In this document: positions 44,006 to 53,253 of the stretch, piece after piece
How positions within the stretch are numbered: position 1 is the stretch's first letter
Layout: each line of letters starts with the position of its first letter
Assembly (NCBI GenBank): GCA_900466945.1
Contig: UBNV01000006.1
Location: 1 to 64,000, forward strand
Source of the DNA: Hyphomicrobiales bacterium
GTDB taxonomy: Bacteria > Pseudomonadota > Alphaproteobacteria > Rhizobiales > Rhizobiaceae
Direction: 5' to 3'
DNA length: 64,000 nt
Notes under the pieces: generated by a model
Told to the model about the DNA's origin: nothing
What the model saw: only the letters and a program-made list of their open reading frames with translations
The model's database searches: none
Position numbers and translations under genes: made by a program

Positions 44006-45784
44006 ATGTACAAGGCACCCGTAGAAGAGATCGCGTTCACCCTGAAGCACGTCGCGGGCCTGACCAAGGCCATCGATGACGGCAAGCTGGGCGACTTGAG
44101 CGACGACCTCGTCGATGCCATCCTCTCCGAAGCCGGCCGTTTTGCCAGTGATGAAGTCGCCCCGCTCGCCGAGATCGGCGACAGACAGGGCGCCCGCATG
44201 GTCGACGGCAAGGTGATCGTGCCCGACGGCTGGGACAATCTCTACCGTGCCTGGGCCGAAGGCGGCTGGAATTCGCTAACCGCGTCGGAAGATTTCGGCG
44301 GGCAGGGGCTTCCCCACATGCTGAATGTGGCCGCTCTCGAAATGTGGAACTCCGGCTCCATGGGCTTTGCGCTCGGACCGACGCTCACCATGGGCGCCGT
44401 CGATGCCGTCACCGCCCACGGCTCCGAGGAGTTGAAGGCAAAGTATCTGCCCAAGATGGTCTCCGGCGAATGGACCGGCACCATGAACCTCACCGAGCCC
44501 CATGCCGGTTCGGATCTCGGCGTCATGAAGTCCCGCGCCGAGCGCCGCGACGACGGCACCTACCGCATCTTCGGCCAGAAGATCTACATCACCTGGGGCG
44601 AACACGAGATCACCGAGAACATCATCCATCTGGTTCTCGCCCGTCTGCCCGATGCGCCCGCCGGCACGCGCGGCATCTCGCTCTTCCTCGTGCCCAAATA
44701 CCTTGTGAACGACGACGGCTCGATCGGCGCCCGCAACGATCTCCACTGCCATTCGCTCGAGCACAAGCTCGGCATCCACGGCTCGCCGACCTGCACCATG
44801 ATCTATGGCGACGGCAAGTATGGCGATGAAGCCGGCGCGATCGGCTGGCTGATTGGCGAGGAGAACAAGGGCCTCGCCTGCATGTTCACCATGATGAACA
44901 ATGCCCGCCTCGCTGTCGGCATGCAGGGTGTCGCGATCTGCGAAGCCGCCACCCAGAAGGCCGTGCAATACGCCAAGGACCGCACGCAAGGCAAAGCTCC
45001 CGGCTGGACCGGCTCCGGCATGTCGCCGATCATCGAGCATCCGGATGTCGCCCGCATGTTGGTGACGATGAAGGCGCTGACTCAAGGCTCGCGCGCCATC
45101 TGCTATGTCTGCGCACACGCAACCGACATGAGCCATCATGCTGACGGCGACGAGGCACGCCATTGGGCCGAGCGCGCAGCCTTGCTCACCCCGATCGCCA
45201 AGTCCTTCGCCACCGACGCCGGCGTCGATGTCGCCTCGCTCGGCATCCAGACCCATGGCGGCATGGGCTTCATCGAGGAAACCGGTGCCGCTCGCTACTG
45301 GCGCGACAGCCGCATCGCTCCGATCTATGAGGGCACCAACGGCATCCAGGCCGCCGACCTCGTCACCCGCAAGCTGCCGCTGTCGAACGGCAACCACGTC
45401 CGCGGCTACATCACCGAGCTGAAGCAGGTGGTGAACGCCGTGCGCGCCTCCAATCTTGAAGGCTTCGGCGACACCGCCGCCCGCCTCGACGCGAGCCTGT
45501 CGGATCTCGAAGATGCCACCGAATGGTTGCTCTCGCAGCTCGCCGCAGGCAACGCATCTGCGGCGCTCGCAGGGGCGACACCCTACCAGCGCCTTTTCGG
45601 CCTCGCTCTGACCGGCGTCTACCTCGCCAAGGGCGCGCTTGCCGACGAAGACCATGGCCGCGACAACCGCCTGGCGTTGTGCCGCTTCGCCGCCGAGAAC
45701 ATGGTCGCCGAGACTGCGGCGCTGAAGGACCGTGTCGTCAACGGTGCAGCGAGCCTGGAAGCGGCACGCGCGCTGTTTGCCTGA
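44006..45784 (+). CDS. Acyl-CoA dehydrogenase (DmdC-type long form)
   Basis: A 592-residue FAD-dependent acyl-CoA dehydrogenase with the C-terminal extension of the 3-methylmercaptopropionyl-CoA/DmdC-type group. FAD and substrate motifs are visible: GTMNLTEPHAGSDLG near residues 150-165, HKLGIHGSPTCTM, and THGGMGFIEETGAARYWRDS. The catalytic glutamate is expected in APIYEGTNGIQAADL. The ATG at 44006 (MYKAPVEEIAF) has GGAGGAG upstream. It probably works with the enoyl-CoA hydratase 153 bp downstream. A substrate cannot be assigned. Confidence 0.9.
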   Translation: MYKAPVEEIAFTLKHVAGLTKAIDDGKLGDLSDDLVDAILSEAGRFASDEVAPLAEIGDRQGARMVDGKVIVPDGWDNLYRAWAEGGWNSLTASEDFGGQGLPHMLNVAALEMWNSGSMGFALGPTLTMGAVDAVTAHGSEELKAKYLPKMVSGEWTGTMNLTEPHAGSDLGVMKSRAERRDDGTYRIFGQKIYITWGEHEITENIIHLVLARLPDAPAGTRGISLFLVPKYLVNDDGSIGARNDLHCHSLEHKLGIHGSPTCTMIYGDGKYGDEAGAIGWLIGEENKGLACMFTMMNNARLAVGMQGVAICEAATQKAVQYAKDRTQGKAPGWTGSGMSPIIEHPDVARMLVTMKALTQGSRAICYVCAHATDMSHHADGDEARHWAERAALLTPIAKSFATDAGVDVASLGIQTHGGMGFIEETGAARYWRDSRIAPIYEGTNGIQAADLVTRKLPLSNGNHVRGYITELKQVVNAVRASNLEGFGDTAARLDASLSDLEDATEWLLSQLAAGNASAALAGATPYQRLFGLALTGVYLAKGALADEDHGRDNRLALCRFAAENMVAETAALKDRVVNGAASLEAARALFA

Positions 45785-45789
45785 TCTCA

Positions 45790-45840
45790 CACCTCCCCCT
45801 TGAGGGGGAGGTTGCCGCAAAGCGGCGGGTGGGGTTGACC
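45790..45840. repeat. Intergenic palindromic repeat, copy B
   Basis: CACCTCCCCC...GAGGGGGAGG followed by GCCGC-AAA-GCGGC and a G-rich tail; nearly identical to the copy at 1-52. It lies six bases after the dehydrogenase stop and, with copy C, could fold into one long hairpin. Confidence 0.85.
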
Positions 45841-45864
45841 CTGCCAGAACCAGTATATGTCGTT

Positions 45865-45919
45865 GTTCACCCCACCCCGGAGCTGCGCTCCGACCCTCCC
45901 CCTCAAGGGGAGGGTGGGG
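45865..45919. repeat. Intergenic palindromic repeat, copy C (inverted, diverged)
   Basis: GTTCACCCCACCCCGGAGC...CCCTCAAGGGGAGGG is the reverse-oriented counterpart of copy B, separated from it by 24 unrelated bases. The inner hairpin differs (GGAGCTGCGCTCC instead of GCCGC-GCGGC). It ends 18 bp before the enoyl-CoA hydratase start. Confidence 0.75.
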
Positions 45920-45937
45920 CCACCCGAGGAAGCCGAG

Positions 45938-46696
45938 ATGACCGACCACATTGAGATCACCCGCCCCGAGGCCAATCCCGGCGTCCTCGTCCTGCGCTTC
46001 AACCGGCCGGACAAGAAGAACGCGATCACGCAAGCCATGTACCAGAAGCTGACCGCAGGTCTGCTGGAGGGCGAGCAGGACGACGCGATCCGCGCCATCG
46101 CCTTCCTCGGCACCGAAGGCTGTTTTTCCGCCGGCAACGACATGGCCGATTTCCTTGGCTTCGCCATGGCCGGCGCCGTCGGCGAACCCGCCGCATTCGG
46201 CCTGTTGAAGGCGCTCACCGAAGTCACCAAGCCGCTTGTGTCAGGCGTCGATGGTCTGGCGATCGGCATCGGCACGACACTGCACATGCATTGTGACCTG
46301 ACGGTCGCCTCCGACCGCAGCCTGTTCAAGACGCCCTTCGTCGATCTGGCGCTCGTGCCCGAAGCCGCGTCCAGCCTGATCGCCCCGCGCATCATGGGCC
46401 ATCAGCGCGCTTTTGCCATGCTTGCCGCAAGCGAAGGCTTCTCCGCCGAACAGGCTCGTGAGGCCGGCCTCATCTGGAAGGTGGTCTCGCCCGAACAGGT
46501 CGAGACTGAGACCCTGAAAATCGCCTCCTCTCTCGCCTCCAAGCCCCCGGCCGCCATGAAGATCGCCCGCGCGCTGGTCAAGGGCAGCCCGGACGAGGTT
46601 CGCACCCGCATGCAGGAGGAGCTCGTGCATTTCGTCGCTCAATTGAAGAGTGCGGAAGCACGCGCCGCCTTCGAAGCCTTCATGAAGGGACGCTGA
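45938..46696 (+). CDS. Enoyl-CoA hydratase/isomerase (crotonase family)
   Basis: A 252-residue crotonase. The oxyanion-hole segments are FNRPDKKNAITQAMYQ and TEGCFSAGNDMADF near residue 65, and GVDGLAIGIGTTLHMHCD near residue 105; the usual second catalytic glutamate lies in FVDLALVPEAASS. It likely acts in beta-oxidation with the preceding acyl-CoA dehydrogenase. The ATG at 45938 (MTDHIEITRPE) matches the family; the longer frame back to 45857 runs through the repeat. It may be co-transcribed if the repeat hairpins do not terminate. Confidence 0.92.
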   Translation: MTDHIEITRPEANPGVLVLRFNRPDKKNAITQAMYQKLTAGLLEGEQDDAIRAIAFLGTEGCFSAGNDMADFLGFAMAGAVGEPAAFGLLKALTEVTKPLVSGVDGLAIGIGTTLHMHCDLTVASDRSLFKTPFVDLALVPEAASSLIAPRIMGHQRAFAMLAASEGFSAEQAREAGLIWKVVSPEQVETETLKIASSLASKPPAAMKIARALVKGSPDEVRTRMQEELVHFVAQLKSAEARAAFEAFMKGR

Positions 46697-46708
46697 GGCG
46701 ATTGCCCG

Positions 46709-47626
46709 TCAGAAAAACTGCTGGCGATGCTCGCGAACGACCGTCTCGATGACATCAAGTGGCGGGGCCTCGTCCGGATGAACAGGTGAGTCCGCCGCAA
46801 GCACGATGGCGGCTTTCCAGAGAGCCCAGGCACGGGCCCGCGCCCAACAGGCGTCGTCGGCAGTGACGACATCACGGAAACGAGCGCGGCTTTCCGCGTC
46901 GAAAAACAGCCAGCTGATCACGAGGTCGCACGCGGGATCGCCGACGGCCGAGGATCCGAAGTCGATGACCGCAGAGAGCCGCCCGTCCTGTAGAAGCAGA
47001 TTGCCGACCGCGATATCACCGTGGAGCCAGGAGGGCGTGCCGTGGAAGGCCATTGCATTGGCCTGGTCGAGCACGCCAATAGCACCCTCAACGTCGATCC
47101 TTCCGGCGATCCTTGCAAGAGCGGCCCGGGCTTCTCCGCCGTAGATGGCGATGAGGTCACCGCCACGATGGAAGTTGAGCGCTCCGGGCGGTGGACCGCC
47201 GGCGCTGTCTATAGTCCAGAGGGACCTGAGAAAGCCTCCGAGATCACCCGCGAGACGCACAAGGTCGAGTGCCGCCTGCCGGCCCGGAGGTTTTCCCGGG
47301 ATCCACTCGTAGATCGACCAGAGCCAGGGATAGTCGGCATCCGGCTCACCGAGTGCGATGGGCCGCGGGATGGCGAGCGGAAGATGCGGAGCAAGTCGAG
47401 GCAACCATTCGACCTCTTTTGCCGCCTGTTCGGCATAGGCGGCATCCGTCGGTAGCCGCACCTTGAAATCCGAGCCGAGGCGAAATGTCCAGTTGTCCCA
47501 CCCATCCTCTTCGAGAGGCTGGATGTCGAGATGCGCGAACTGCGGAAACTGGCCAAGCAGGAGGCGCCGGACCAGGGTCGCGTCGACGTCGTGTTTTCCA
47601 GCTTTCAGCTTGTCGCTTCGCTTCAT
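46709..47626 (-). CDS. Aminoglycoside/choline kinase-fold phosphotransferase
   Basis: A 305-residue APH-like protein. It has EEDGWDNWTFRLG with the nucleotide-binding lysine in FKVRLP, IYEWIPGKPP in the hinge, the catalytic HGDIAVGNLLLQDG (HGD-x4-N) near residue 200, and the metal-binding VIDFGSSAVGDPACDL. Substrate is unknown; such proteins are often annotated as aminoglycoside phosphotransferases without evidence of resistance. It is convergent with the crotonase gene (12 bp apart). Confidence 0.9.
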   Translation of the reverse strand: MKRSDKLKAGKHDVDATLVRRLLLGQFPQFAHLDIQPLEEDGWDNWTFRLGSDFKVRLPTDAAYAEQAAKEVEWLPRLAPHLPLAIPRPIALGEPDADYPWLWSIYEWIPGKPPGRQAALDLVRLAGDLGGFLRSLWTIDSAGGPPPGALNFHRGGDLIAIYGGEARAALARIAGRIDVEGAIGVLDQANAMAFHGTPSWLHGDIAVGNLLLQDGRLSAVIDFGSSAVGDPACDLVISWLFFDAESRARFRDVVTADDACWARARAWALWKAAIVLAADSPVHPDEAPPLDVIETVVREHRQQFF

Positions 47627-47732
47627 TCTATCCCTCGTTCGGTCGCAATTGCCGCTTGGCGCCTCAACCGGTGAAAGGTGTCTGAGATCCCGCGTGGCTT
47701 GCCGTTTCCAGTATGTGAGGCCTACTTATTTT

Positions 47733-47806
47733 TTGGACTTCGCTTAAGTACCCATTAAATTCTGCTGGCTAATTGTGTGGAAGCGGCAAATCCACCGCTT
47801 CCACAC
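47733..47806 (+). promoter_or_regulatory. Promoter and 5' hairpin of the dCache chemoreceptor
   Basis: -35 TTGGAC (47733-47738) and -10 TAAATT (47756-47761) with a 17-bp spacer predict a start near 47768. A perfect 12-bp hairpin GTGTGGAAGCGG / CCGCTTCCACAC (47775-47786 with 47795-47806) would sit at the very 5' end of the mRNA, 80 bases before the GTG start codon. It could stabilise the transcript. Confidence 0.5.
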
Positions 47807-47885
47807 CATGATGGTGCTGTGATCCCCCAATGCCCCATGACGTCCCGCGCCCCGTGGCTGCGAGAGATTTTGCAGGACCTTATCC

Positions 47886-49976
47886 GTGAAGACCAGTTCC
47901 AACCTGATGACCAAGATCCTGGTCGTCGCCTCCCTCGTGGTGGTCGCCGCCCTCTCCGGTTTCTCCTTCTACATCGATAGCCTGCAGCGCGACGCGACGA
48001 GCGCCGCCGTCAAGAGCGAGATCGATAGCTCCGGTCTCCAGGCCTCGCAGAGCATCGCCAATTGGCTCGGCGCCCGCGTCATGCTGACCGAGCTCGCCGG
48101 AAACGCCGCCGCCAAGGCGCCCGATGCCGCTGCCATTACGTCTGCTTTCGACAATCCGGTCCTGATCCGCGAATTCATGTCGACCTATGTCGGCGACGAG
48201 CAGGGTGTCTTCACCAGCGTGCCGAACCAGCCGCTGCCGGAAGGCTACGATCCGCGCAAGCGCCCGTGGTACCAGGACGCCGTCAAGGCTGACAAGATGG
48301 TGTTGACCGACCCCTATGCCGACGCCTCGACCGGCAACCTGATCATCAGCGCCGCGATCCCGGTCAAGAAGGACGGCAAGCTCTACGGCGTCGCAGCCTC
48401 CGATTTTTCCCTGACCTCGCTGGTCGCCATGGTCAACTCCGTCGACATGGGCGGCAAGGGCTCTGCCTTCCTCGTCAAGCAGGATGGCACGATCCTCGTT
48501 CACCGTGACGGCAATCTCGTCACCAAGACGCTGAAGGATGCTTTCCCGAACCAGACACCCGCAGTTGGCGCCGGCATCACGGAAACCACCTTCGCCGATG
48601 CCAATGTCCTCGTCTCCTTCCTGCCGATCAAGGGCCTGCCGCGTGACGACTGGTATCTCGGCGTCCAGATCGACCGCGATCTCGCCTTCGCCGCGATCGG
48701 CGAGTTCCGAACCGCGGCCGCTGTCGCGACCCTCGTCGGCGTTGTCGCCATGATCGGCGTGCTCGCCATGCTGCTGTCGCGCCTCGTCGTCCGCCCGGTT
48801 GTCGACATGACCGGCGTCATGGGCAAGCTCGCCGGTGGTGATGTCTCGGCCGAGATTCCGGGAACGGCTCGCAAGGACGAAATCGGCCAGATGGCCGCTG
48901 CCGTTGCCGTCTTCCGCGACAACATCATCGAGCGCGGCCGCCTCGCCCGCGAAGCGGATGAAACCCGCACCATGACCGAGCAGGAGCGCCGCGAGCGTGA
49001 AGCCGCAAGGACGCGCGAAGCCGAGCAGGTCTCCATCGCGGTCCATTCGCTGGCCGATGGCCTCGGCCGCCTCGCCAACGGCGACCTCGTCTCGCGCATC
49101 GAGACCCCGTTCGCCGGCGACCTCGATCGCCTGCGCGTCGACTTCAACGCCTCCGTCGACAAGCTGCATGACGCGCTCGCCACCGTCGGTCGCAACGCGC
49201 GCGCCATTGATGGCGGTGCCACCGAAATCCGCCACTCCGCCGACAATCTTGCCCGCCGCACCGAGCAGCAGGCAGCGTCGGTCGAAGAAACGGCCGCCGC
49301 ACTGGAAGAGATCACCACCACCGTCAAGGACAGTGCCCGCCGCGCCGAGGAAGTCGGCCAGCTCGTCACCCGCGCCCGCGCCGGTGCCGAAAAGTCCGGC
49401 GAGATCGTCGAAAAGGCCGTCGGTGCCATGCAGGGCATCGAGAAGTCCTCGGGCGAGATCTCCAACATCATCGGCGTGATCGACGAAATCGCCTTCCAGA
49501 CCAACCTGCTTGCCTTGAACGCCGGTGTTGAAGCCGCGCGCGCCGGTGAAGCCGGCAAGGGCTTTGCCGTCGTTGCCCAGGAAGTCCGCGAACTTGCCCA
49601 GCGCTCGGCCAATGCCGCCAAGGAAATCAAGGCCCTGATCAGCGCCTCGGGCGACCAAGTCAAGGTCGGCGTCGAACTCGTCAACGAGACCGGCAAGGCG
49701 CTCGACGTCATCGTCCGCGAGGTTCAGGAGATCAATGGCCACGTCAACGCCATCGTGACAGCCTCGCGCGAACAGTCGACCGGCCTGCAGGAGATCAACA
49801 CCGCCGTCAATACCATGGACCAGGGCACCCAGCAGAACGCCGCCATGGTCGAGGAACAGACGGCGGCAAGCCACGGTCTTGCCCAGGAGGCAGCGGCCCT
49901 CACGGCACTGCTCAACCAGTTCCGCATCGACGATCGTGCGTCCGGCATGTCTTCCGCCCATCTCCGCGCGGCCTGA
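47886..49976 (+). CDS. Methyl-accepting chemotaxis protein with double Cache domain
   Basis: A 696-residue chemoreceptor. Membrane segment 1 is at about residues 10-30, then a periplasmic dCache_1 domain of about 230 residues with [12 protein letters not shown] and [14 protein letters not shown]. The R...WY...Y-x-D spacing resembles the amino-acid-binding dCache signature. Membrane segment 2 lies near 278-302, followed by HAMP domains and the signalling tip [20 protein letters not shown]. The start is a GTG with AGGAC upstream. No CheR-docking pentapeptide is at the C-terminus (ends AHLRAA). It is monocistronic. An amino acid is a reasonable guess for its ligand. Confidence 0.93.
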   Translation: MKTSSNLMTKILVVASLVVVAALSGFSFYIDSLQRDATSAAVKSEIDSSGLQASQSIANWLGARVMLTELAGNAAAKAPDAAAITSAFDNPVLIREFMSTYVGDEQGVFTSVPNQPLPEGYDPRKRPWYQDAVKADKMVLTDPYADASTGNLIISAAIPVKKDGKLYGVAASDFSLTSLVAMVNSVDMGGKGSAFLVKQDGTILVHRDGNLVTKTLKDAFPNQTPAVGAGITETTFADANVLVSFLPIKGLPRDDWYLGVQIDRDLAFAAIGEFRTAAAVATLVGVVAMIGVLAMLLSRLVVRPVVDMTGVMGKLAGGDVSAEIPGTARKDEIGQMAAAVAVFRDNIIERGRLAREADETRTMTEQERREREAARTREAEQVSIAVHSLADGLGRLANGDLVSRIETPFAGDLDRLRVDFNASVDKLHDALATVGRNARAIDGGATEIRHSADNLARRTEQQAASVEETAAALEEITTTVKDSARRAEEVGQLVTRARAGAEKSGEIVEKAVGAMQGIEKSSGEISNIIGVIDEIAFQTNLLALNAGVEAARAGEAGKGFAVVAQEVRELAQRSANAAKEIKALISASGDQVKVGVELVNETGKALDVIVREVQEINGHVNAIVTASREQSTGLQEINTAVNTMDQGTQQNAAMVEEQTAASHGLAQEAAALTALLNQFRIDDRASGMSSAHLRAA

Positions 49977-50172
49977 CAGAATCGCATCTCGCGAAACCAT
50001 GAACGGCGCCCTCGTGGCGCCGTTTTCCGTTTCCGTATTCAGGATTGGTTCAGCCTGCGTTCAGTCTTTGCCGCTAGTGTCTGCAACCATTCACCGACTA
50101 CGAAGTTCGTGTCGTCACCACGGGATCGTTGCGAAGGCGGTCGGGATTTTCGAAAAACCCTCAGAGGTCGTT

Positions 50173-50496
50173 ATGTTGCGTTTATTTTGTGTCGCACTCA
50201 GCCTTTTCCTCAGCGTTACCGTATCGGTTGCCGATACCGTACCGGCTGCCGGTACCAAGTCGATCGGTGGCGCAGCCATTTTCCAGATCAATGATTCTAA
50301 CGACGTAATCAGCGAAACCCAGAACACGCCCAGGCAGTCGAACCGCGTGCGGCCGCAGCGCTATGTCTGCGTGGTCGACCAGTCCGGCAGCGTCGGCGGT
50401 GGCGGGCAGGTTTCCTGCCCGGCCAAGTCAGGGCGCGTGGGCGGTCGGTGCCGCTGCGCCAATGTCACCGGCTCCGGCACGCTTCTGACGTACTGA
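50173..50496 (+). CDS. Small secreted cysteine-containing protein
   Basis: A 107-residue exported protein with a signal peptide (MLRLFCVALSLFLSVTVSVA) and a mature part rich in glycine and serine. The C-terminal region has four cysteines: RYVCVVDQ, QVSCPAKSGRVGGRCRCAN, and ends TGSGTLLTY. The cysteines suggest disulfides in the periplasm. I do not know a named family. I start it at the ATG at 50173 because the signal peptide begins there. Confidence 0.65.
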   Translation: MLRLFCVALSLFLSVTVSVADTVPAAGTKSIGGAAIFQINDSNDVISETQNTPRQSNRVRPQRYVCVVDQSGSVGGGGQVSCPAKSGRVGGRCRCANVTGSGTLLTY

Positions 50497-50602
50497 GCCC
50501 TGACCCGCGCCAGTTGGTCCGTCGTCTCTCTCTTTTCGCTTCGGGGAACCGTCGCGAGCGTCACCCGTTCCTCGTTGGCAACAACAAATGAAAGGTGATG
50601 CA

Positions 50603-51424
50603 ATGCCCCGTATCAAAACCCGCGAAGGTGTCGAGCTCTATGTCAAGGACTGGGGCGAGGGCCGGCCGGTCGTCATGCTTCATGGCTGGCCTCTGACTGC
50701 CGACACTTTCGACGATCTGTCCAAGGCGATCGCCGACGCGGGCATGCGCGCCATTTCCTATGACCGTCGTGGCTTCGGCCGCTCCGAGCAACCCTTCGAG
50801 GGCTACGACTACGACACGCTGTCGGACGAGCTCGCCGACGTTCTCAGCTGGGCCGGCGCGACCGATGCAACGGTCCTCGGCTTCTCTATGGGCGGCGGTG
50901 AAGTGGCCCGCTACATGTCGCGCCACGGCGGTGCCAACCTGCGCTCGGCTGTGCTCGTGGCATCGGTCGTCCCTTACATGCTGAAGACGGACGACAATCC
51001 GCACGGCACACCGCAGTCGACCTTCGACGAGATGACCAAGGGCATGGTCGAAGACCGCGCGCATTTCTTCGCGAGCTTCTTTAAGGACTTCTTCGGCGTG
51101 GCCATGTTCGACAAGGCGGTCAGCGACGAGATGCTGGAATGGGCCGAACGACAGGCGATGATGGCGGGGCTGGAGCCAACGCTCGCCTGCGCAAAGGCAT
51201 TCGCGACGACGGACTTCCGCCCGGATCTCGCCAGCTTCAACGTGCCCACTCTGATCATTCACGGTACGGACGACAAGACTGTGCCGATTGATGCCGCCGG
51301 TCGGGCGGCCGCAGCCGGGATCAGCCAGTCGACGTTGATCGAGTATGAGGGAGCGCCACACGGGCTCTTCGCCACGCACAAGCAGCGCTTCATCGACAAC
51401 GTGCTCGATTTCCTGCGTCGCTGA
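50603..51424 (+). CDS. Alpha/beta hydrolase (non-heme chloroperoxidase-like)
   Basis: A 273-residue alpha/beta hydrolase. The oxyanion loop is VVMLHGWPL, the nucleophile serine sits in VLGFSMGGGEVAR near residue 95, the acid in IIHGTDDKTVP near 223 and the histidine in EGAPHGLFATHK near 252. This is the cofactor-free haloperoxidase/arylesterase group; the real substrate is unknown. AAAGGTG precedes the ATG at 50603. A strong palindrome follows the stop. Confidence 0.9.
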   Translation: MPRIKTREGVELYVKDWGEGRPVVMLHGWPLTADTFDDLSKAIADAGMRAISYDRRGFGRSEQPFEGYDYDTLSDELADVLSWAGATDATVLGFSMGGGEVARYMSRHGGANLRSAVLVASVVPYMLKTDDNPHGTPQSTFDEMTKGMVEDRAHFFASFFKDFFGVAMFDKAVSDEMLEWAERQAMMAGLEPTLACAKAFATTDFRPDLASFNVPTLIIHGTDDKTVPIDAAGRAAAAGISQSTLIEYEGAPHGLFATHKQRFIDNVLDFLRR

Positions 51425-51431
51425 ATGAACG

Positions 51432-51462
51432 AGGGCCTCCCCGGTTGTTCCGGGGAGGCCCT
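51432..51462. terminator. Terminator between hydrolase and peroxidase genes
   Basis: Perfect 13-bp stem AGGGCCTCCCCGG / CCGGGGAGGCCCT with a five-base loop, between two convergent genes. T-runs are weak on both sides. Confidence 0.65.
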
Positions 51463-51477
51463 GTCCTACACGGCCAG

Positions 51478-53061
51478 TCAGCTTCCGATCGGGTTGATCT
51501 CATCGACGAAACGCAAGAGGTCGGCCATGGTGAAATGGCCGGGCGCAGCACTCGGCAGATGTGGAACCCAGTTCGCCTGCCGCCACAGGAAGGAATCGTG
51601 ATCGCCGTGCACGAGACCCAGAAAAGTCTCGGCCACGATCGTCGATCCCATTGGTCCGAGCCTCAGCCCTTTGTGATGGTGCTCGGCTTCTTTCAGGACG
51701 TAGTACCAGAGCGGCGTCTTCTTGTGGAAACCATGCTTGGCAGCGATCACACCATCTGTTCCCGTCGCGATTTCTGACGGTTTCAGCGGCACGATCCCCA
51801 TGGCCCGACAGACGTCCTGACCGGACGGCAGTCCGATCTGTACGCCGCGCTTGAGGTTTCGGAAGGGCAGCACGAAGTCACGCGCGGCGGTCTTGTCCGT
51901 CTCCGGTCGCAGGCCCGGCAATGTATGCAGTTCCGGCACGATGAAGGGATCGAGCCGTCGCGACGCATTGAGCACGAAATTGGGCTCGGGTGGTGTGTCG
52001 AGATCGAAGAAGCGCCGCCAATCGATGATCCAGTTCGACGGCAGATCACGTAGAGGCCCCGGACCGCCACCTGTGTTTACCGCACCTTGGTCGACGAGTT
52101 CACCGACGATCTGCCCGGACTTGCCCGTGAAATTGAAAAGAAGCTTCAGCGTCCCGTCCACGAAGGCGTCGGGGCCGGGATTGAACACCCGGTTGTGGTT
52201 GTAGCTCTGTCTTACCATGGAATGTCCGAGCCGATAGGCGGCGGCTGCGAATTCCGCTGGCATGTAGGGGCGGCTGCGGAATCGGTAGAAACGGCGGCCG
52301 TTCTGCTTGATCTTGCGGACGAGCCCCGGCTCCGTGAGGCGCTCGACGAAATCGAATAGCACGATCCACTGATAGTGCCAGGTCACGATGCGCCGTGCCT
52401 CGCGAAACAGAGCCGACCCCTTCAGGCTCGGTTGAGAGGCTTCGAGGCTCTCGACCACCTTGTTGTGAAACTTCAGCATCAGCAGGTGGAATTGCGCCAC
52501 CAGCAGGTTCTCGTCATTGCGCTCGTCGAAAATCAGAGCATGCCCGACCTGATTGCGCGGCAGGTCGTTCTTGAAACCCGGAATGGTATTCCCGGCCTTG
52601 TCCGGTGATTCCGACGTCTTGCCGATCAGGAATTTTTCGATGACGCGATGGGTCGTCGGATCCCGGGCGTAGAGATAGGGATGAATGCCGGGTCCGTCCC
52701 CGTAGAGGGAATCCAGATCCAGCGCCGGCGTCCGGAAATTGCTGGTCGCCAGCGGGTCTGCCTGCTGCTGCTCGAGCGGTGTCGTGTCGAGCGTGATGTC
52801 GTGATCGACGAATTGCCCGAGATAAGTGAAGCCGGCGGGAATATTGGGATTGTCGCCCGCAGGATCGGTGTTCCCCTGCGCATCGACCTTGTCTTTCATC
52901 GCTTCGGCAAGCTCGAAGAGATCGTCTTCATCTGCCTCCATCGCTGTGAGCGTTGGAAACATGCGTCCGAATTTTCCAGGGTCAGCATTACCGGCAAGCG
53001 CCTGCAACGCGGCACGGTTCATCCCACGGACGCCGTGTCCGTGCATCGCAACTTCTGACAT
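51478..53061 (-). CDS. Animal-type (cyclooxygenase-superfamily) heme peroxidase
   Basis: A 527-residue protein of the animal heme peroxidase family (An_peroxidase). The distal heme site is GQFVDHDITLD with His87 and Asp88, a catalytic arginine is expected downstream, and the proximal histidine is in AAAYRLGHSMVRQSYN. Other conserved parts are FLLNFTGKSGQ-like and LPSNWIIDWRRFFD. No signal peptide is seen at the chosen ATG (53061, MSEVAMHG), so export is uncertain; the in-frame extension to 53124 also lacks one. These bacterial peroxidases (peroxicin-like) oxidise halides or other substrates with hydrogen peroxide. Confidence 0.9.
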   Translation of the reverse strand: MSEVAMHGHGVRGMNRAALQALAGNADPGKFGRMFPTLTAMEADEDDLFELAEAMKDKVDAQGNTDPAGDNPNIPAGFTYLGQFVDHDITLDTTPLEQQQADPLATSNFRTPALDLDSLYGDGPGIHPYLYARDPTTHRVIEKFLIGKTSESPDKAGNTIPGFKNDLPRNQVGHALIFDERNDENLLVAQFHLLMLKFHNKVVESLEASQPSLKGSALFREARRIVTWHYQWIVLFDFVERLTEPGLVRKIKQNGRRFYRFRSRPYMPAEFAAAAYRLGHSMVRQSYNHNRVFNPGPDAFVDGTLKLLFNFTGKSGQIVGELVDQGAVNTGGGPGPLRDLPSNWIIDWRRFFDLDTPPEPNFVLNASRRLDPFIVPELHTLPGLRPETDKTAARDFVLPFRNLKRGVQIGLPSGQDVCRAMGIVPLKPSEIATGTDGVIAAKHGFHKKTPLWYYVLKEAEHHHKGLRLGPMGSTIVAETFLGLVHGDHDSFLWRQANWVPHLPSAAPGHFTMADLLRFVDEINPIGS

Positions 53062-53213
53062 GAGATTCCTCCATACGACCACGAGGGTCGGCAAAAATCT
53101 GCACTGGAGATCAAAAGATCGCACAATATCGTTAAACGAGCAATAGCTTTATAAGAAATATCTTTGGTTGCATTTTAACTAAGTATTAGCGAGGGGGTAA
53201 ACCCGCAATCAAC

Positions 53214-53242
53214 CATCCTCCACGACGTCGTCGTAGAGGATG
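53214..53242. terminator. Hairpin between the peroxidase promoter and the RNA methyltransferase 3' end
   Basis: Long inverted repeat CATCCTC / GAGGATG enclosing ACGACGTCGTCGT. It lies 12 bp past the stop of the minus-strand methyltransferase gene and is most likely its terminator. Confidence 0.5.
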
Positions 53243-53253
53243 TGTTGTTTCGA

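Noticed and set aside
44276..46033. 585-codon open frame on the minus strand
   Set aside because: Antisense of the acyl-CoA dehydrogenase and runs through the intergenic repeat; low-complexity product.
47880..50000. 706-codon open frame on the minus strand
   Set aside because: It is the antisense of a clear chemoreceptor gene in GC-rich DNA; the product has no recognisable domain and no ribosome site.
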